Of a stretch of 64,000 bases of DNA, positions 1 to 7,658 are shown piece after piece. The notes under the pieces were generated by a model. The model did not search any database and was not told the DNA's origin. It worked only from the letters and a program-made list of their open reading frames with translations. The first letter of the stretch is position 1; every line of letters begins with the position of its first letter. The DNA comes from Lachnospiraceae bacterium 3-1. Its GTDB lineage: Bacteria > Bacillota > Clostridia > Lachnospirales > Lachnospiraceae. The stretch spans positions 493,216 to 557,215 of the forward strand of contig KE159591.1 of the NCBI GenBank assembly GCA_000403255.2, written 5' to 3'. The translations under genes and the position numbers were made by a program.

Positions 1-51
1 TAACATTATTAACTCTTAATACACAATTCATATTTTCACCTCTCACTCCTA

Positions 52-3000
52 TTAGTCAAGCTCCAAAATAGATGGAACATCCTGTGATAATGCAACAAGC
101 AAGGAATAGCCAATCCCGCTCATGCCTAACATGAGGCCATATGGCAGCAATGGCCTTTCCTTTATGTAATCTGGAAATTTCAAAGCAAGCTTCTGGTAAG
201 TACACTCACATTCCCTTTTTAATCCTTCATCCTCCAATATCCCTCCAATGCGCCCAATTAGCTCAATATTTCCAATGTCTCCATGGCAATAACAAATATT
301 GTTTCCAAGTGCATGGCGTTTCATATTTTTTAAATTTTGTAACAACTCTTCTTTTTCTTTCTCAACGCCACCTCTGCTCTTCCACTGTTTTATCTGACTA
401 TACAAAATTCCTGGTGCGCCATGGCACCATCCGTAGGAATAATCATTCCTTCCCAAAACCGTTTTCCAGTTATGTTTTTCCTTGACATACATTTTTTTCA
501 CAAAAGCATGGGAACGATCCAATACCTCTTTTAGCTCATCTGAAGGATACCTTTCATACACACTTGTCAATGCTTCTTCTATCCCACAACTACCATGGGC
601 ATATCCTGAATAAACATGATCATTCAAACCACTATACCATGCAATACTCCCATCCTTCCACACTTTCTTTTGGGCAATCAAATGACTTGTCAGCAACTGT
701 ATCATTTCCTTTGCCAAGTCTTTGACTCTCCCTTGAAAACGCTTCTGCAAACTAATACATACCTTAATGGCTCCCGCCGAACCGCTGATAATGTCATAGT
801 TTCTATCCCGGTGATAGATTTTTTTCATTCGTAATAAGCCTTCCTCCACAAGCCCCAGCATGTTCTCATCTTTTGCTTCCAGATAAAACTTGCTAAACAC
901 ATAGATATAGCCGCTTAACCCATTGAACGGACCAATTAAATAAGAAGAATACTCATCGATTTTTTGCATTCTGTGAATCACGCCATGCACACATGCATAC
1001 GCCGCATCTAAGTATGTCTTTTTTCCAGAAGCTTTCCATAAATATAGGAAAAACAATCCAATGCCAGACGTCCCGCTATATAAATCACCTTCTACTGGCA
1101 ATAACTCATAATTAATGTGGTCGTCCCCTACAGGCATAAAATTTATCCAGGATAACTGCCATTCTCCATGAACCCGTGCTTCCTTCGCTTCCCTTAACAA
1201 TTTTTTCCCAATTGCCTCCGCCATCTGTAAATATGGAATACTGACTTCAGGGCTTTTGCTCCACTTGGAATTTGTCAACCAAATACGCCTATAGTCTTCC
1301 ACATTCTTGGATAAAAAAGCATGATCAATGATATCCTTTTGCTTTTGTAAATCATCCATACTAAAATGATTTATTTTTTCCTCTACCAACTCATATGGTG
1401 TTTTCTGAAAAAAAAGAGGAAGCGCTTCTTGGGCAGAATTCCTCATAACGCCAGTATGGATATTCACCTCAAAAAAAGGGACATCTCCAATCATCATATC
1501 TTTGATTTCAGATACAACAATCTGATTTTCCTGCTTTTTTACTTTGTATGCCATTCGATGCAGCAAAACATATCTATGGGCTTTCACTCTCATAAAATCT
1601 GGATGACTGCTGGTAAACATTAATTTTGTATACAAATAGGTAGGTCTGTAAATAACCCTTGTATTTACACCACCGAACCATTCTTTTATGGACGCCGCCA
1701 GATCTTTTTTATTCTTCATAATGAAACGATAAGCATCCTCAAATCCCTGCATAATAAAATCGCGGTAATCTGAGGCATTGGCAGCCACACCGTGATACTT
1801 CGCAACATTCTTCTGTGGCTGAATCATATAATCAGATTTTTCCAAACATATCTCATCTGTCTCTTTGTTTTGTATCATTAAAATCTTAAATGGCGAAACC
1901 TGCTGCTTTTCTCCGCCAAATCCACTAATATCCACAGAACTGCTTCCCTTATCATATGGGTTGGTCAAATGCATTGGCAGCAGCCCGATGGAATAAACAG
2001 AATCATTAATACTGTCCAATGCTGCCTCATATGCTGTTTTTTCATTTTCAATATTCTTATGCTCTAATTTGGAGTGAAATAATGCTTCTAGATCTATCAT
2101 AACCGGATATTCCCCATGGGCAATCAAATTCTCATGATGGATATCTTTCCCATTCAGGGAATATAACATTGCCATTAGCACGCCTGAGCGATAATAGTAT
2201 CGCTCAAGCTGCTGTTCCTCTTCACATTCCTTCTGGGATATATACTCAATAAATCCATATTCTCCAAAATCAAGCAATTTCGCTTCATACAACGCCTTCT
2301 CTTTCAGAGATATTCCTGCATTCATTGCTTTGGAATAACGTAAAAATCCAATTTCCACACCCATGTTTCTTGGTTTATAGATTAACTTCTTACCATTCGT
2401 GAATGTAATAGAAGCAACCGTCCTTCCCCCTCGATGGGAATCTCCCAGCCCAAGCTGAATATTTTCAATAAGAACATTCCGCTCTTCCCCAAAAAACTTT
2501 TTCATGAGTTCTGGATAATTCATCTGAATACGTTCTATCATTTCCACAATTGCAAAAACAGTATGTTTGAGAACTTCCATTTGCATATCCAACAATTCCT
2601 GATATTCTGAATAAAATTTTTTTATATAAGATTTTGACCTCCATCTTCGATCCGTATAATCGATATAACGTTTTCTTTTATCATCCCCTTTTAGTCGTTT
2701 TTCCGTCTTTTCCACATGGATTTCAGTGATAAAAGTTCTAATTGAGATTTCCCTTAGCCTTAAACATATTTCCTCCATGAGAGATTTTAAAATGCTTTCC
2801 TCATTTCCATATATCCGGCTGCTCTTTACGGCCTCTAGCAATCGTTTGATTTGGTCTTTTTTATATAAGAGAAGGGGGTAAAACATATTATCCATATGAT
2901 TACCTTCAATAAATCTATCCCATTTTTCTGAAGAACAAATGAATTCTTCCTGTTGGGACAACCAAACCATAAACTCCCGATGATTTCCCTTATGTTCATT

Positions 3001-3144
3001 CCAAAACTTAGCGATTTCCTTCTCGTTAAATGACCCGCATACATTTAACATGTCCCTAAGTTCCTCTTCTTTTTTTACCTCTGGAAATAGTGATTTCCAA
3101 TAGTTCCAGACATCTGCTTCTGAAACTTTGTCATATAATAGCAT
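52..3144 (-). CDS. lanM: Class II lanthipeptide synthetase LanM (copy 1)
   Basis: Bifunctional enzyme of 1030 aa that would dehydrate Ser/Thr in a precursor peptide and close thioether rings. The N-terminal dehydratase (DUF4135) region carries GDSH near residue 234, YKPR near 256, HHEN near 336 and a DLE near 351. The C-terminal cyclase (LanC-like) region keeps both zinc-ligand motifs, WCHG (Cys about 907) and YCHG (Cys about 953), so it looks catalytically complete. Length is normal for LanM. The start has GGAGG six bases upstream. It lies 17 bp after an AgrD-like peptide gene and is probably co-transcribed with it from the direct-repeat promoter at 3391-3455. No cysteine-rich precursor is seen beside it; its substrate may lie left of the window. 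Confidence 0.95.
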   Translation of the reverse strand: MLLYDKVSEADVWNYWKSLFPEVKKEEELRDMLNVCGSFNEKEIAKFWNEHKGNHREFMVWLSQQEEFICSSEKWDRFIEGNHMDNMFYPLLLYKKDQIKRLLEAVKSSRIYGNEESILKSLMEEICLRLREISIRTFITEIHVEKTEKRLKGDDKRKRYIDYTDRRWRSKSYIKKFYSEYQELLDMQMEVLKHTVFAIVEMIERIQMNYPELMKKFFGEERNVLIENIQLGLGDSHRGGRTVASITFTNGKKLIYKPRNMGVEIGFLRYSKAMNAGISLKEKALYEAKLLDFGEYGFIEYISQKECEEEQQLERYYYRSGVLMAMLYSLNGKDIHHENLIAHGEYPVMIDLEALFHSKLEHKNIENEKTAYEAALDSINDSVYSIGLLPMHLTNPYDKGSSSVDISGFGGEKQQVSPFKILMIQNKETDEICLEKSDYMIQPQKNVAKYHGVAANASDYRDFIMQGFEDAYRFIMKNKKDLAASIKEWFGGVNTRVIYRPTYLYTKLMFTSSHPDFMRVKAHRYVLLHRMAYKVKKQENQIVVSEIKDMMIGDVPFFEVNIHTGVMRNSAQEALPLFFQKTPYELVEEKINHFSMDDLQKQKDIIDHAFLSKNVEDYRRIWLTNSKWSKSPEVSIPYLQMAEAIGKKLLREAKEARVHGEWQLSWINFMPVGDDHINYELLPVEGDLYSGTSGIGLFFLYLWKASGKKTYLDAAYACVHGVIHRMQKIDEYSSYLIGPFNGLSGYIYVFSKFYLEAKDENMLGLVEEGLLRMKKIYHRDRNYDIISGSAGAIKVCISLQKRFQGRVKDLAKEMIQLLTSHLIAQKKVWKDGSIAWYSGLNDHVYSGYAHGSCGIEEALTSVYERYPSDELKEVLDRSHAFVKKMYVKEKHNWKTVLGRNDYSYGWCHGAPGILYSQIKQWKSRGGVEKEKEELLQNLKNMKRHALGNNICYCHGDIGNIELIGRIGGILEDEGLKRECECTYQKLALKFPDYIKERPLLPYGLMLGMSGIGYSLLVALSQDVPSILELD

Positions 3145-3161
3145 TGCAATCCTCCAATCAC

Positions 3162-3341
3162 CTAGGAATGGTCATTTTTCTTTTGTGTCTCCTCATGCAT
3201 TCTTTCTTGAGCAAGACGTTTTAGGCATCCTGGCTTTTCTACTTCATGCATACCAAATGATAATGAACGAGATGCGGCTCCATACCGTTCTGCATATTTA
3301 ATTAACTTATCTCCAAGCTTTTTTACTATCTTTTTTCTCAC
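3162..3341 (-). CDS. agrD: AgrD-like autoinducing peptide precursor
   Basis: Peptide of 59 aa starting at GTG, with AGGAGAGG eight bases upstream; a longer frame upstream has no ribosome site. It has a basic amphipathic N-terminus (RKKIVKKLGDKLIKYAERYG), a short small-residue stretch (AASRSLSFGM), then HEVEKPGCLKRL. This last part aligns by eye with the DEVEVPKELTQL tail that follows the autoinducer in staphylococcal AgrD. The expected ring region has serines and no cysteine, so a lactone rather than a thiolactone is inferred. The single Cys lies in the C-terminal recognition tail. It is the first gene of an operon with lanM1, divergent from the AgrC-type kinase. The alternative, that it is a LanM substrate, cannot be excluded. 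Confidence 0.7.
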   Translation of the reverse strand: MRKKIVKKLGDKLIKYAERYGAASRSLSFGMHEVEKPGCLKRLAQERMHEETQKKNDHS

Positions 3342-3390
3342 GATATACACCTCTCCTGTTTTTCTTTTTCTTCTGGAATATAACAATTTT

Positions 3391-3455
3391 ATTATATAAT
3401 AAAAATCACTATTTTATCTTTTTTGTCGTAAATGTGCGTTTTTGAATCGTAAATG
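3391..3455 (-). promoter_or_regulatory. LytTR/AgrA-type direct repeats and promoter of agrD-lanM1
   Basis: Read on the minus strand: CATTTACGA (3447-3455), 12 bp, then a second identical CATTTACGA (3426-3434), then 29 bp, then TATAAT (3391-3396). Two 9-bp direct repeats 21 bp apart are the known binding format of AgrA-like LytTR regulators. There is no good -35 box, as expected for an activated promoter. Transcription would begin about 40 bp before the agrD GTG. The same layout recurs at 13548-13612. Confidence 0.75.
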
Positions 3456-3464
3456 ATATTTTTC

Positions 3465-3493
3465 TTGCCATTTTACTCACAAAAGATTATAAT
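3465..3493 (+). promoter_or_regulatory. Sigma-A promoter of the agrC-like gene
   Basis: TTGCCA (3465-3470), 17-bp spacer, TATAAT (3488-3493), ending 29 bp before the kinase ATG. It is divergent from the agrD-lanM1 promoter, and the regulator repeats lie between the two. It is near consensus, so expression is probably constitutive. Confidence 0.75.
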
Positions 3494-3522
3494 GAAGTTA
3501 TATGACTTTAAGGAGTTCTTTT

Positions 3523-4827
3523 ATGATTACAATATATTTGATTGCTTCAATATTTATTGCGTTTATGTTAACTTGTGATATTTTTATATTGACCCATCCA
3601 CATCTTTCCATAAAGAAATACCCTATTTTCTTTTTATCCTTTTCAGTACTTTTTTTTATACAAGCGTATCTAAACTTTTCCCCTCTGTTATTTATTATAC
3701 TAGTGGCGAACTCTATCCTGTTAGTGAAATTCACTAAGCAATTATATTCGTTTTTTTATATTCCAATTGGTTATATTTTAAACTGCGTTTTAATCAATTT
3801 AATGGGATTTGCAGCACATATACTATGGGGTCTCTCCATTGAAGAATTAAATGCTGATAAATTTTCTCTTATAACACTTGACACCTGTACAATAGCAGCG
3901 TCTTGTCCCGTCCTTTATTTAATCAGACGATTGCTTGAGCGATACCTTATCCATACGTTTGAAAAAATGAACAAAAAATTGCTTGCTTTAATCTCTTCAA
4001 CCCTTTTGCTTTGTGCCTTTATGAGTTTCACGATGGCTTCTTTTTTTGATACACTGGAAATTACACGCAGAGAGTTCTTTTTAATGGTTGCTTCCCTTAT
4101 CCTTTATTTTCTGTTTACCATAAGTATGATCCTTATTGTACTGCACACAGCCAAAAAGAATTACGAAGCCCAGAAAAAAGTGGAGTATCTGGAAAACTTA
4201 AATGAGTATACCAAGAACCTGGAAATGGTATACAATAACCTGCGTTCCTTCAAGCATGATTATGTCAATATTATGGCTTCCCTAGCTGCATATATTGATG
4301 AGAAAAAATATGAGGAGCTGGGAACCTTTTTCTATGAACATATTTTACCAATGCAAAAAAACCTGACACAGAAAAATGGAGCATTGAACAACTTATTACA
4401 TGTGAAAATCTTGGAGCTGAAAAGTATTTTATATACCAAATTGCTCTTAGCTGTCAACCAGGATATCGAAGTGAATATCGATATCCCAGATGAAATTGAT
4501 TCTGTTCACATGGATCCCGTTGATTTGACCAGAATGCTTGGCATATTCCTGGATAACGCCATAGATGCATGTCTGGAAACCGAACATCCAGTCATTAATT
4601 TTCATCTGGGTAAAATGAATGAAGATATCGTATTTATAATATCAAATACATATCTTGACAAAGGGCTTTCCGTCGCACAGATGCATAAAAAGGAAGCAAC
4701 CACAAAGGGGGACGGCCATGGCATCGGCCTATACAATGTGTCTGAAATATTGAACCGCTATGATAATATTTATCATGAGACCTTAACGGAAGATGGCTTG
4801 TTCATACAACAAGTCCAGATATCATAA
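3523..4827 (+). CDS. agrC: AgrC-type sensor histidine kinase (GHKL family)
   Basis: Membrane kinase of 434 aa. About six hydrophobic segments fill residues 1-210, followed by a coiled linker. The phospho-acceptor is in FKHDY (His about 245). The ATP-binding GHKL domain shows an N-box FLDNAIDAC (Asn about 345) and a G-box GDGHGIGL (about 397-403). This matches peptide-pheromone receptor kinases of the AgrC/ComD class. ATG at 3523 is chosen over an ATG 21 bp earlier because AGGAG lies seven bases upstream of it. It is transcribed divergently from agrD-lanM1 and sits between agrD and agrB, so it probably senses the processed AgrD peptide. No response regulator gene is present in the window. Confidence 0.9.
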   Translation: MITIYLIASIFIAFMLTCDIFILTHPHLSIKKYPIFFLSFSVLFFIQAYLNFSPLLFIILVANSILLVKFTKQLYSFFYIPIGYILNCVLINLMGFAAHILWGLSIEELNADKFSLITLDTCTIAASCPVLYLIRRLLERYLIHTFEKMNKKLLALISSTLLLCAFMSFTMASFFDTLEITRREFFLMVASLILYFLFTISMILIVLHTAKKNYEAQKKVEYLENLNEYTKNLEMVYNNLRSFKHDYVNIMASLAAYIDEKKYEELGTFFYEHILPMQKNLTQKNGALNNLLHVKILELKSILYTKLLLAVNQDIEVNIDIPDEIDSVHMDPVDLTRMLGIFLDNAIDACLETEHPVINFHLGKMNEDIVFIISNTYLDKGLSVAQMHKKEATTKGDGHGIGLYNVSEILNRYDNIYHETLTEDGLFIQQVQIS

Positions 4828-4924
4828 GGGCTGTCGCACTAAACACAACATATACAAGATATAGTATAGAAGAAAGTTCTAAACTAACTATATCTTGTAT
4901 CATTTTTCTTAATGCGACAGCCCC
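4828..4924. terminator. Large bidirectional terminator between agrC and agrB
   Basis: Two nested inverted repeats separate these convergent genes. The outer arms are GGGCTGTCGCA (from 4828) and TGCGACAGCCC (to 4923). The inner arms are TATACAAGATATAGT (from 4851) and its near-complement ending at 4900. T/A-rich stretches flank the arms. Confidence 0.7.
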
Positions 4925-4925
4925 T

Positions 4926-5486
4926 TTACAAATTACTCGTTTTATTAAAAATTGGGAAAATTGTAATCGTACCTAAGCTTGCCCCTGCTGCAAGTCCCTT
5001 TGCCCAATCATTTGCAAGAAATATAGATACAGCAATATAGATACAGACAATTACCATACTCTCCCATTTTCTTACTTTTAAGTATTTCGGATTTACAGGA
5101 TTATTTACTGTCCCCTGGGGCGCGAATAACCCTACCAAAACAAGATCAACCATCAGCAAAAGAATACATGCCGGAAGAGGCATATTTACATGATGGACGA
5201 ATACCCCTCCTCCAATTGCAATCGAGCTTGTAGCCAGAAAACACGCCAATCTTGTCTTCATATGGAATCCCCCTGCAAATAAACGCAATACCATGCATCC
5301 AATAAAACAAATGAATGATTCTTTCAAATAACCAACGATCACACATAGAACAAAAACAACAGACAGAATCATAATCTGATCCAATATCACTTCCAGCATA
5401 TATTCCATCTTGATGCATTCTTCTTCCGTTCGGGCATATATCCCGTTCATTTTTTCAACAATCTTATGACAAATCTTCTTTATCAT
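4926..5486 (-). CDS. agrB: AgrB-type accessory gene regulator protease
   Basis: Membrane cysteine endopeptidase of 186 aa that cleaves and cyclises AgrD. The family signature RLFAGGFH contains the catalytic His (about 75), and the catalytic Cys is about residue 82 in RLACFLA. A later APQGTVNNP segment matches the family's conserved APxxxxxxP motif. Four or more hydrophobic helices follow, and the length is typical. A GGAG ribosome site precedes the ATG. It is the last gene of the permease-lanT2-precursor-lanM2-lanT1-agrB operon, not beside agrD, which lies 1.6 kb away beyond agrC. Its product must therefore act on a peptide made from another transcript. Confidence 0.92.
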   Translation of the reverse strand: MIKKICHKIVEKMNGIYARTEEECIKMEYMLEVILDQIMILSVVFVLCVIVGYLKESFICFIGCMVLRLFAGGFHMKTRLACFLATSSIAIGGGVFVHHVNMPLPACILLLMVDLVLVGLFAPQGTVNNPVNPKYLKVRKWESMVIVCIYIAVSIFLANDWAKGLAAGASLGTITIFPIFNKTSNL

Positions 5487-5504
5487 CGTCTCTTCACTCC
5501 ATCC

Positions 5505-7634
5505 CTATGCACTTTTTTTCCGGGCATGGTAGAGTTTTGCATAAGCTCCGTCATGCTTCATTAATTCCTCATGTCTCCCCACCTCCTGGATCTTGCCATG
5601 ATCCAGGACAATAATCTTATCTGCGTCTATAATCGTAGATAACCTATGGGCAATGACAATTCGGGTACAGTCTTTCTCACCCAGATAATCACTGATTTTC
5701 CTCTCATTTTCATAATCAAGGGCGCTGGTTGCCTCATCCAATATAACCAAATCATTCTTATGAATAATCGCTCTTGCCAAAGCAATTCTCTGACGTTGGC
5801 CACCGGATAAATTCATTCCCATATCAGAAATCATGGTGTAGTATTTCATAGGCATTTGCTCAATTTCTCTCTGAATTTGAGCCACCTCAGCAGCCTTCTT
5901 CACTTCGTCTAATCCAAGCTCTTCCTGGTTCATTCTGATATTTTCATAAATGCTTTGATTAAATAATGTCATATCCTGGGGTACCACGCCAATTTGTTTG
6001 CGAAGCTCACTTTTATTAATCTGGCTGATGCTTACCCCGTCATATAATATATCACCATTTGTTGGCTCATATAACCCTAAAATGAGTTTTGCAAGGGTAC
6101 TTTTTCCAGAACCTGACGCCCCAACAATTGCTACTTTTTCTCCTTTTTTGATATGAAGATCAATATCTGTTAATACATTTTCAGATGTTCTCGTATAAGC
6201 GAAGGAAACATGATCAATATCTACATCTCCTGATACCTTGACGGTCACTGGTTTCTGCGGATTTTTCTCATTCTCAGAATCTATAATATCGTGAAGTCTT
6301 TCCATATAGGCGCTTGCTACTACAAAATCATTCCAGAAATTGTAAAGTGAAATTCCTGTTGTAAAAAAGCTTCCTGCCAGGGAATAAATTGCCATACTTT
6401 CTCCCAGCGTCATTTTCCCTTGCATGGCTCCATAAATACCTAATCCAAGTAAAAAAATCGGTGCAATGTTTTGCACAAAGGATAATACCGATGTATAAAT
6501 ATTGATCACACAACTTTTTTTCCCATAAGAATTCAAACATCTTTCATATGCTTTTTTCCAATTTTTCCAGGTTTCATCTTCCATCCCCGATGTTTTAATT
6601 GCAAACATAGAGTAAATAGTTTCTACTTGAACAGTCTGCAGCATTGTGTTTTTCATCATATCATCCTGGTTCACTTCAGAAATCAATGTTTTCATAGAAA
6701 TAATAAACACACCTGTAATTATGAAGAGCACGGTTGCCACCAACGTAATGGATGCAGATTTCATAAACATATATACAAATATGAAAACCAGCGCCCCTGC
6801 CTGCATAACCGTTTGAACAAGTTGTTCTGACAGCAGATCTCTAATACTTGTAATACTACTCATTCGGAAGAGAATATCTCCAGGCGTTCTTCCTTCAAAA
6901 TATTTATAAGGAAGCATTAGGATTTTCGAGAAAACTGACTTAGATAAATGAAAATCCGTTTCTATTTGCAGTATAATCAATTTTTTTCCTCGAAAGAAAT
7001 TGATGATCCCCAAAAGCATTGCCAGCCCAATCACAACAAATCCATAATTATGAATCGACTCTGAATCAATAATCTTTTGAATCATAATAGGAACACTCAT
7101 CTGTAAAGCATATGAAACAATAGACATCCATACAATCACAAGCATTGCTTTTTTTCTCTTTTTCATATGCTCAAGCACAATATTCCAATTGTTGGATTTT
7201 TCCTTGATTGGTTTATAGTTTTCAGTAGGCTGAACCACCATAACAACATTACAATAACTTTGCTCCATGGTTTCTCTGTCAACTTTCCTTCTGCCAAAAG
7301 CCGGATCCACAATATAGTTAATATCATTTTTTATCTTTTCCAGTACAACAAAATGTTCGTTATTCCAAAAGATAATGGCAGGAAGCGGCAGTTTGTCAAG
7401 GGCAGAAATATCTGCTTTATAAATCCTTGTTTCCATACCTCTTTTTCTTAAATAATCTGCAATATACGACAGCTTTAATCCATCCCGGCCAGCCTCTAAT
7501 GTTTCTCGTATTTTGGTAACCCTATCCTGACCCTTATAATATCTTAATATCATTGTAGCGCAGCAAAGCCCGCATTCTGTTTGCTGCATCTGCTCCACAT
7601 ATGGTACCTTTCTTTTATGTATCATATTTCTCAT
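5505..7634 (-). CDS. lanT: Peptidase-containing ABC exporter LanT (copy 1)
   Basis: Bacteriocin/lanthipeptide exporter of 709 aa that removes the leader at a double-glycine-type site and pumps the core out. The N-terminal C39 peptidase has Cys21 (QTECGLCC), His94 (EHFVVLEK) and Asp110 (IVDPAFG), so the triad is intact. Five or six membrane helices lie at about 160-440. The ATPase has Walker A GASGSGKST, signature LSGGQRQR and Walker B VILDEATSALD. It lies between lanM2 and agrB with short gaps, in one operon. It is clearly related to the second exporter at 10621-12780, so a duplication is likely. Confidence 0.93.
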   Translation of the reverse strand: MRNMIHKRKVPYVEQMQQTECGLCCATMILRYYKGQDRVTKIRETLEAGRDGLKLSYIADYLRKRGMETRIYKADISALDKLPLPAIIFWNNEHFVVLEKIKNDINYIVDPAFGRRKVDRETMEQSYCNVVMVVQPTENYKPIKEKSNNWNIVLEHMKKRKKAMLVIVWMSIVSYALQMSVPIMIQKIIDSESIHNYGFVVIGLAMLLGIINFFRGKKLIILQIETDFHLSKSVFSKILMLPYKYFEGRTPGDILFRMSSITSIRDLLSEQLVQTVMQAGALVFIFVYMFMKSASITLVATVLFIITGVFIISMKTLISEVNQDDMMKNTMLQTVQVETIYSMFAIKTSGMEDETWKNWKKAYERCLNSYGKKSCVINIYTSVLSFVQNIAPIFLLGLGIYGAMQGKMTLGESMAIYSLAGSFFTTGISLYNFWNDFVVASAYMERLHDIIDSENEKNPQKPVTVKVSGDVDIDHVSFAYTRTSENVLTDIDLHIKKGEKVAIVGASGSGKSTLAKLILGLYEPTNGDILYDGVSISQINKSELRKQIGVVPQDMTLFNQSIYENIRMNQEELGLDEVKKAAEVAQIQREIEQMPMKYYTMISDMGMNLSGGQRQRIALARAIIHKNDLVILDEATSALDYENERKISDYLGEKDCTRIVIAHRLSTIIDADKIIVLDHGKIQEVGRHEELMKHDGAYAKLYHARKKSA

Positions 7635-7658
7635 ATTCCCTCGCTCTCAACTTGTTGC

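Noticed and set aside
4828-4925. AgrD gene immediately downstream of agrB, the usual place
   Set aside because: Only a bidirectional terminator is present there; no small frame with an AgrD pattern.
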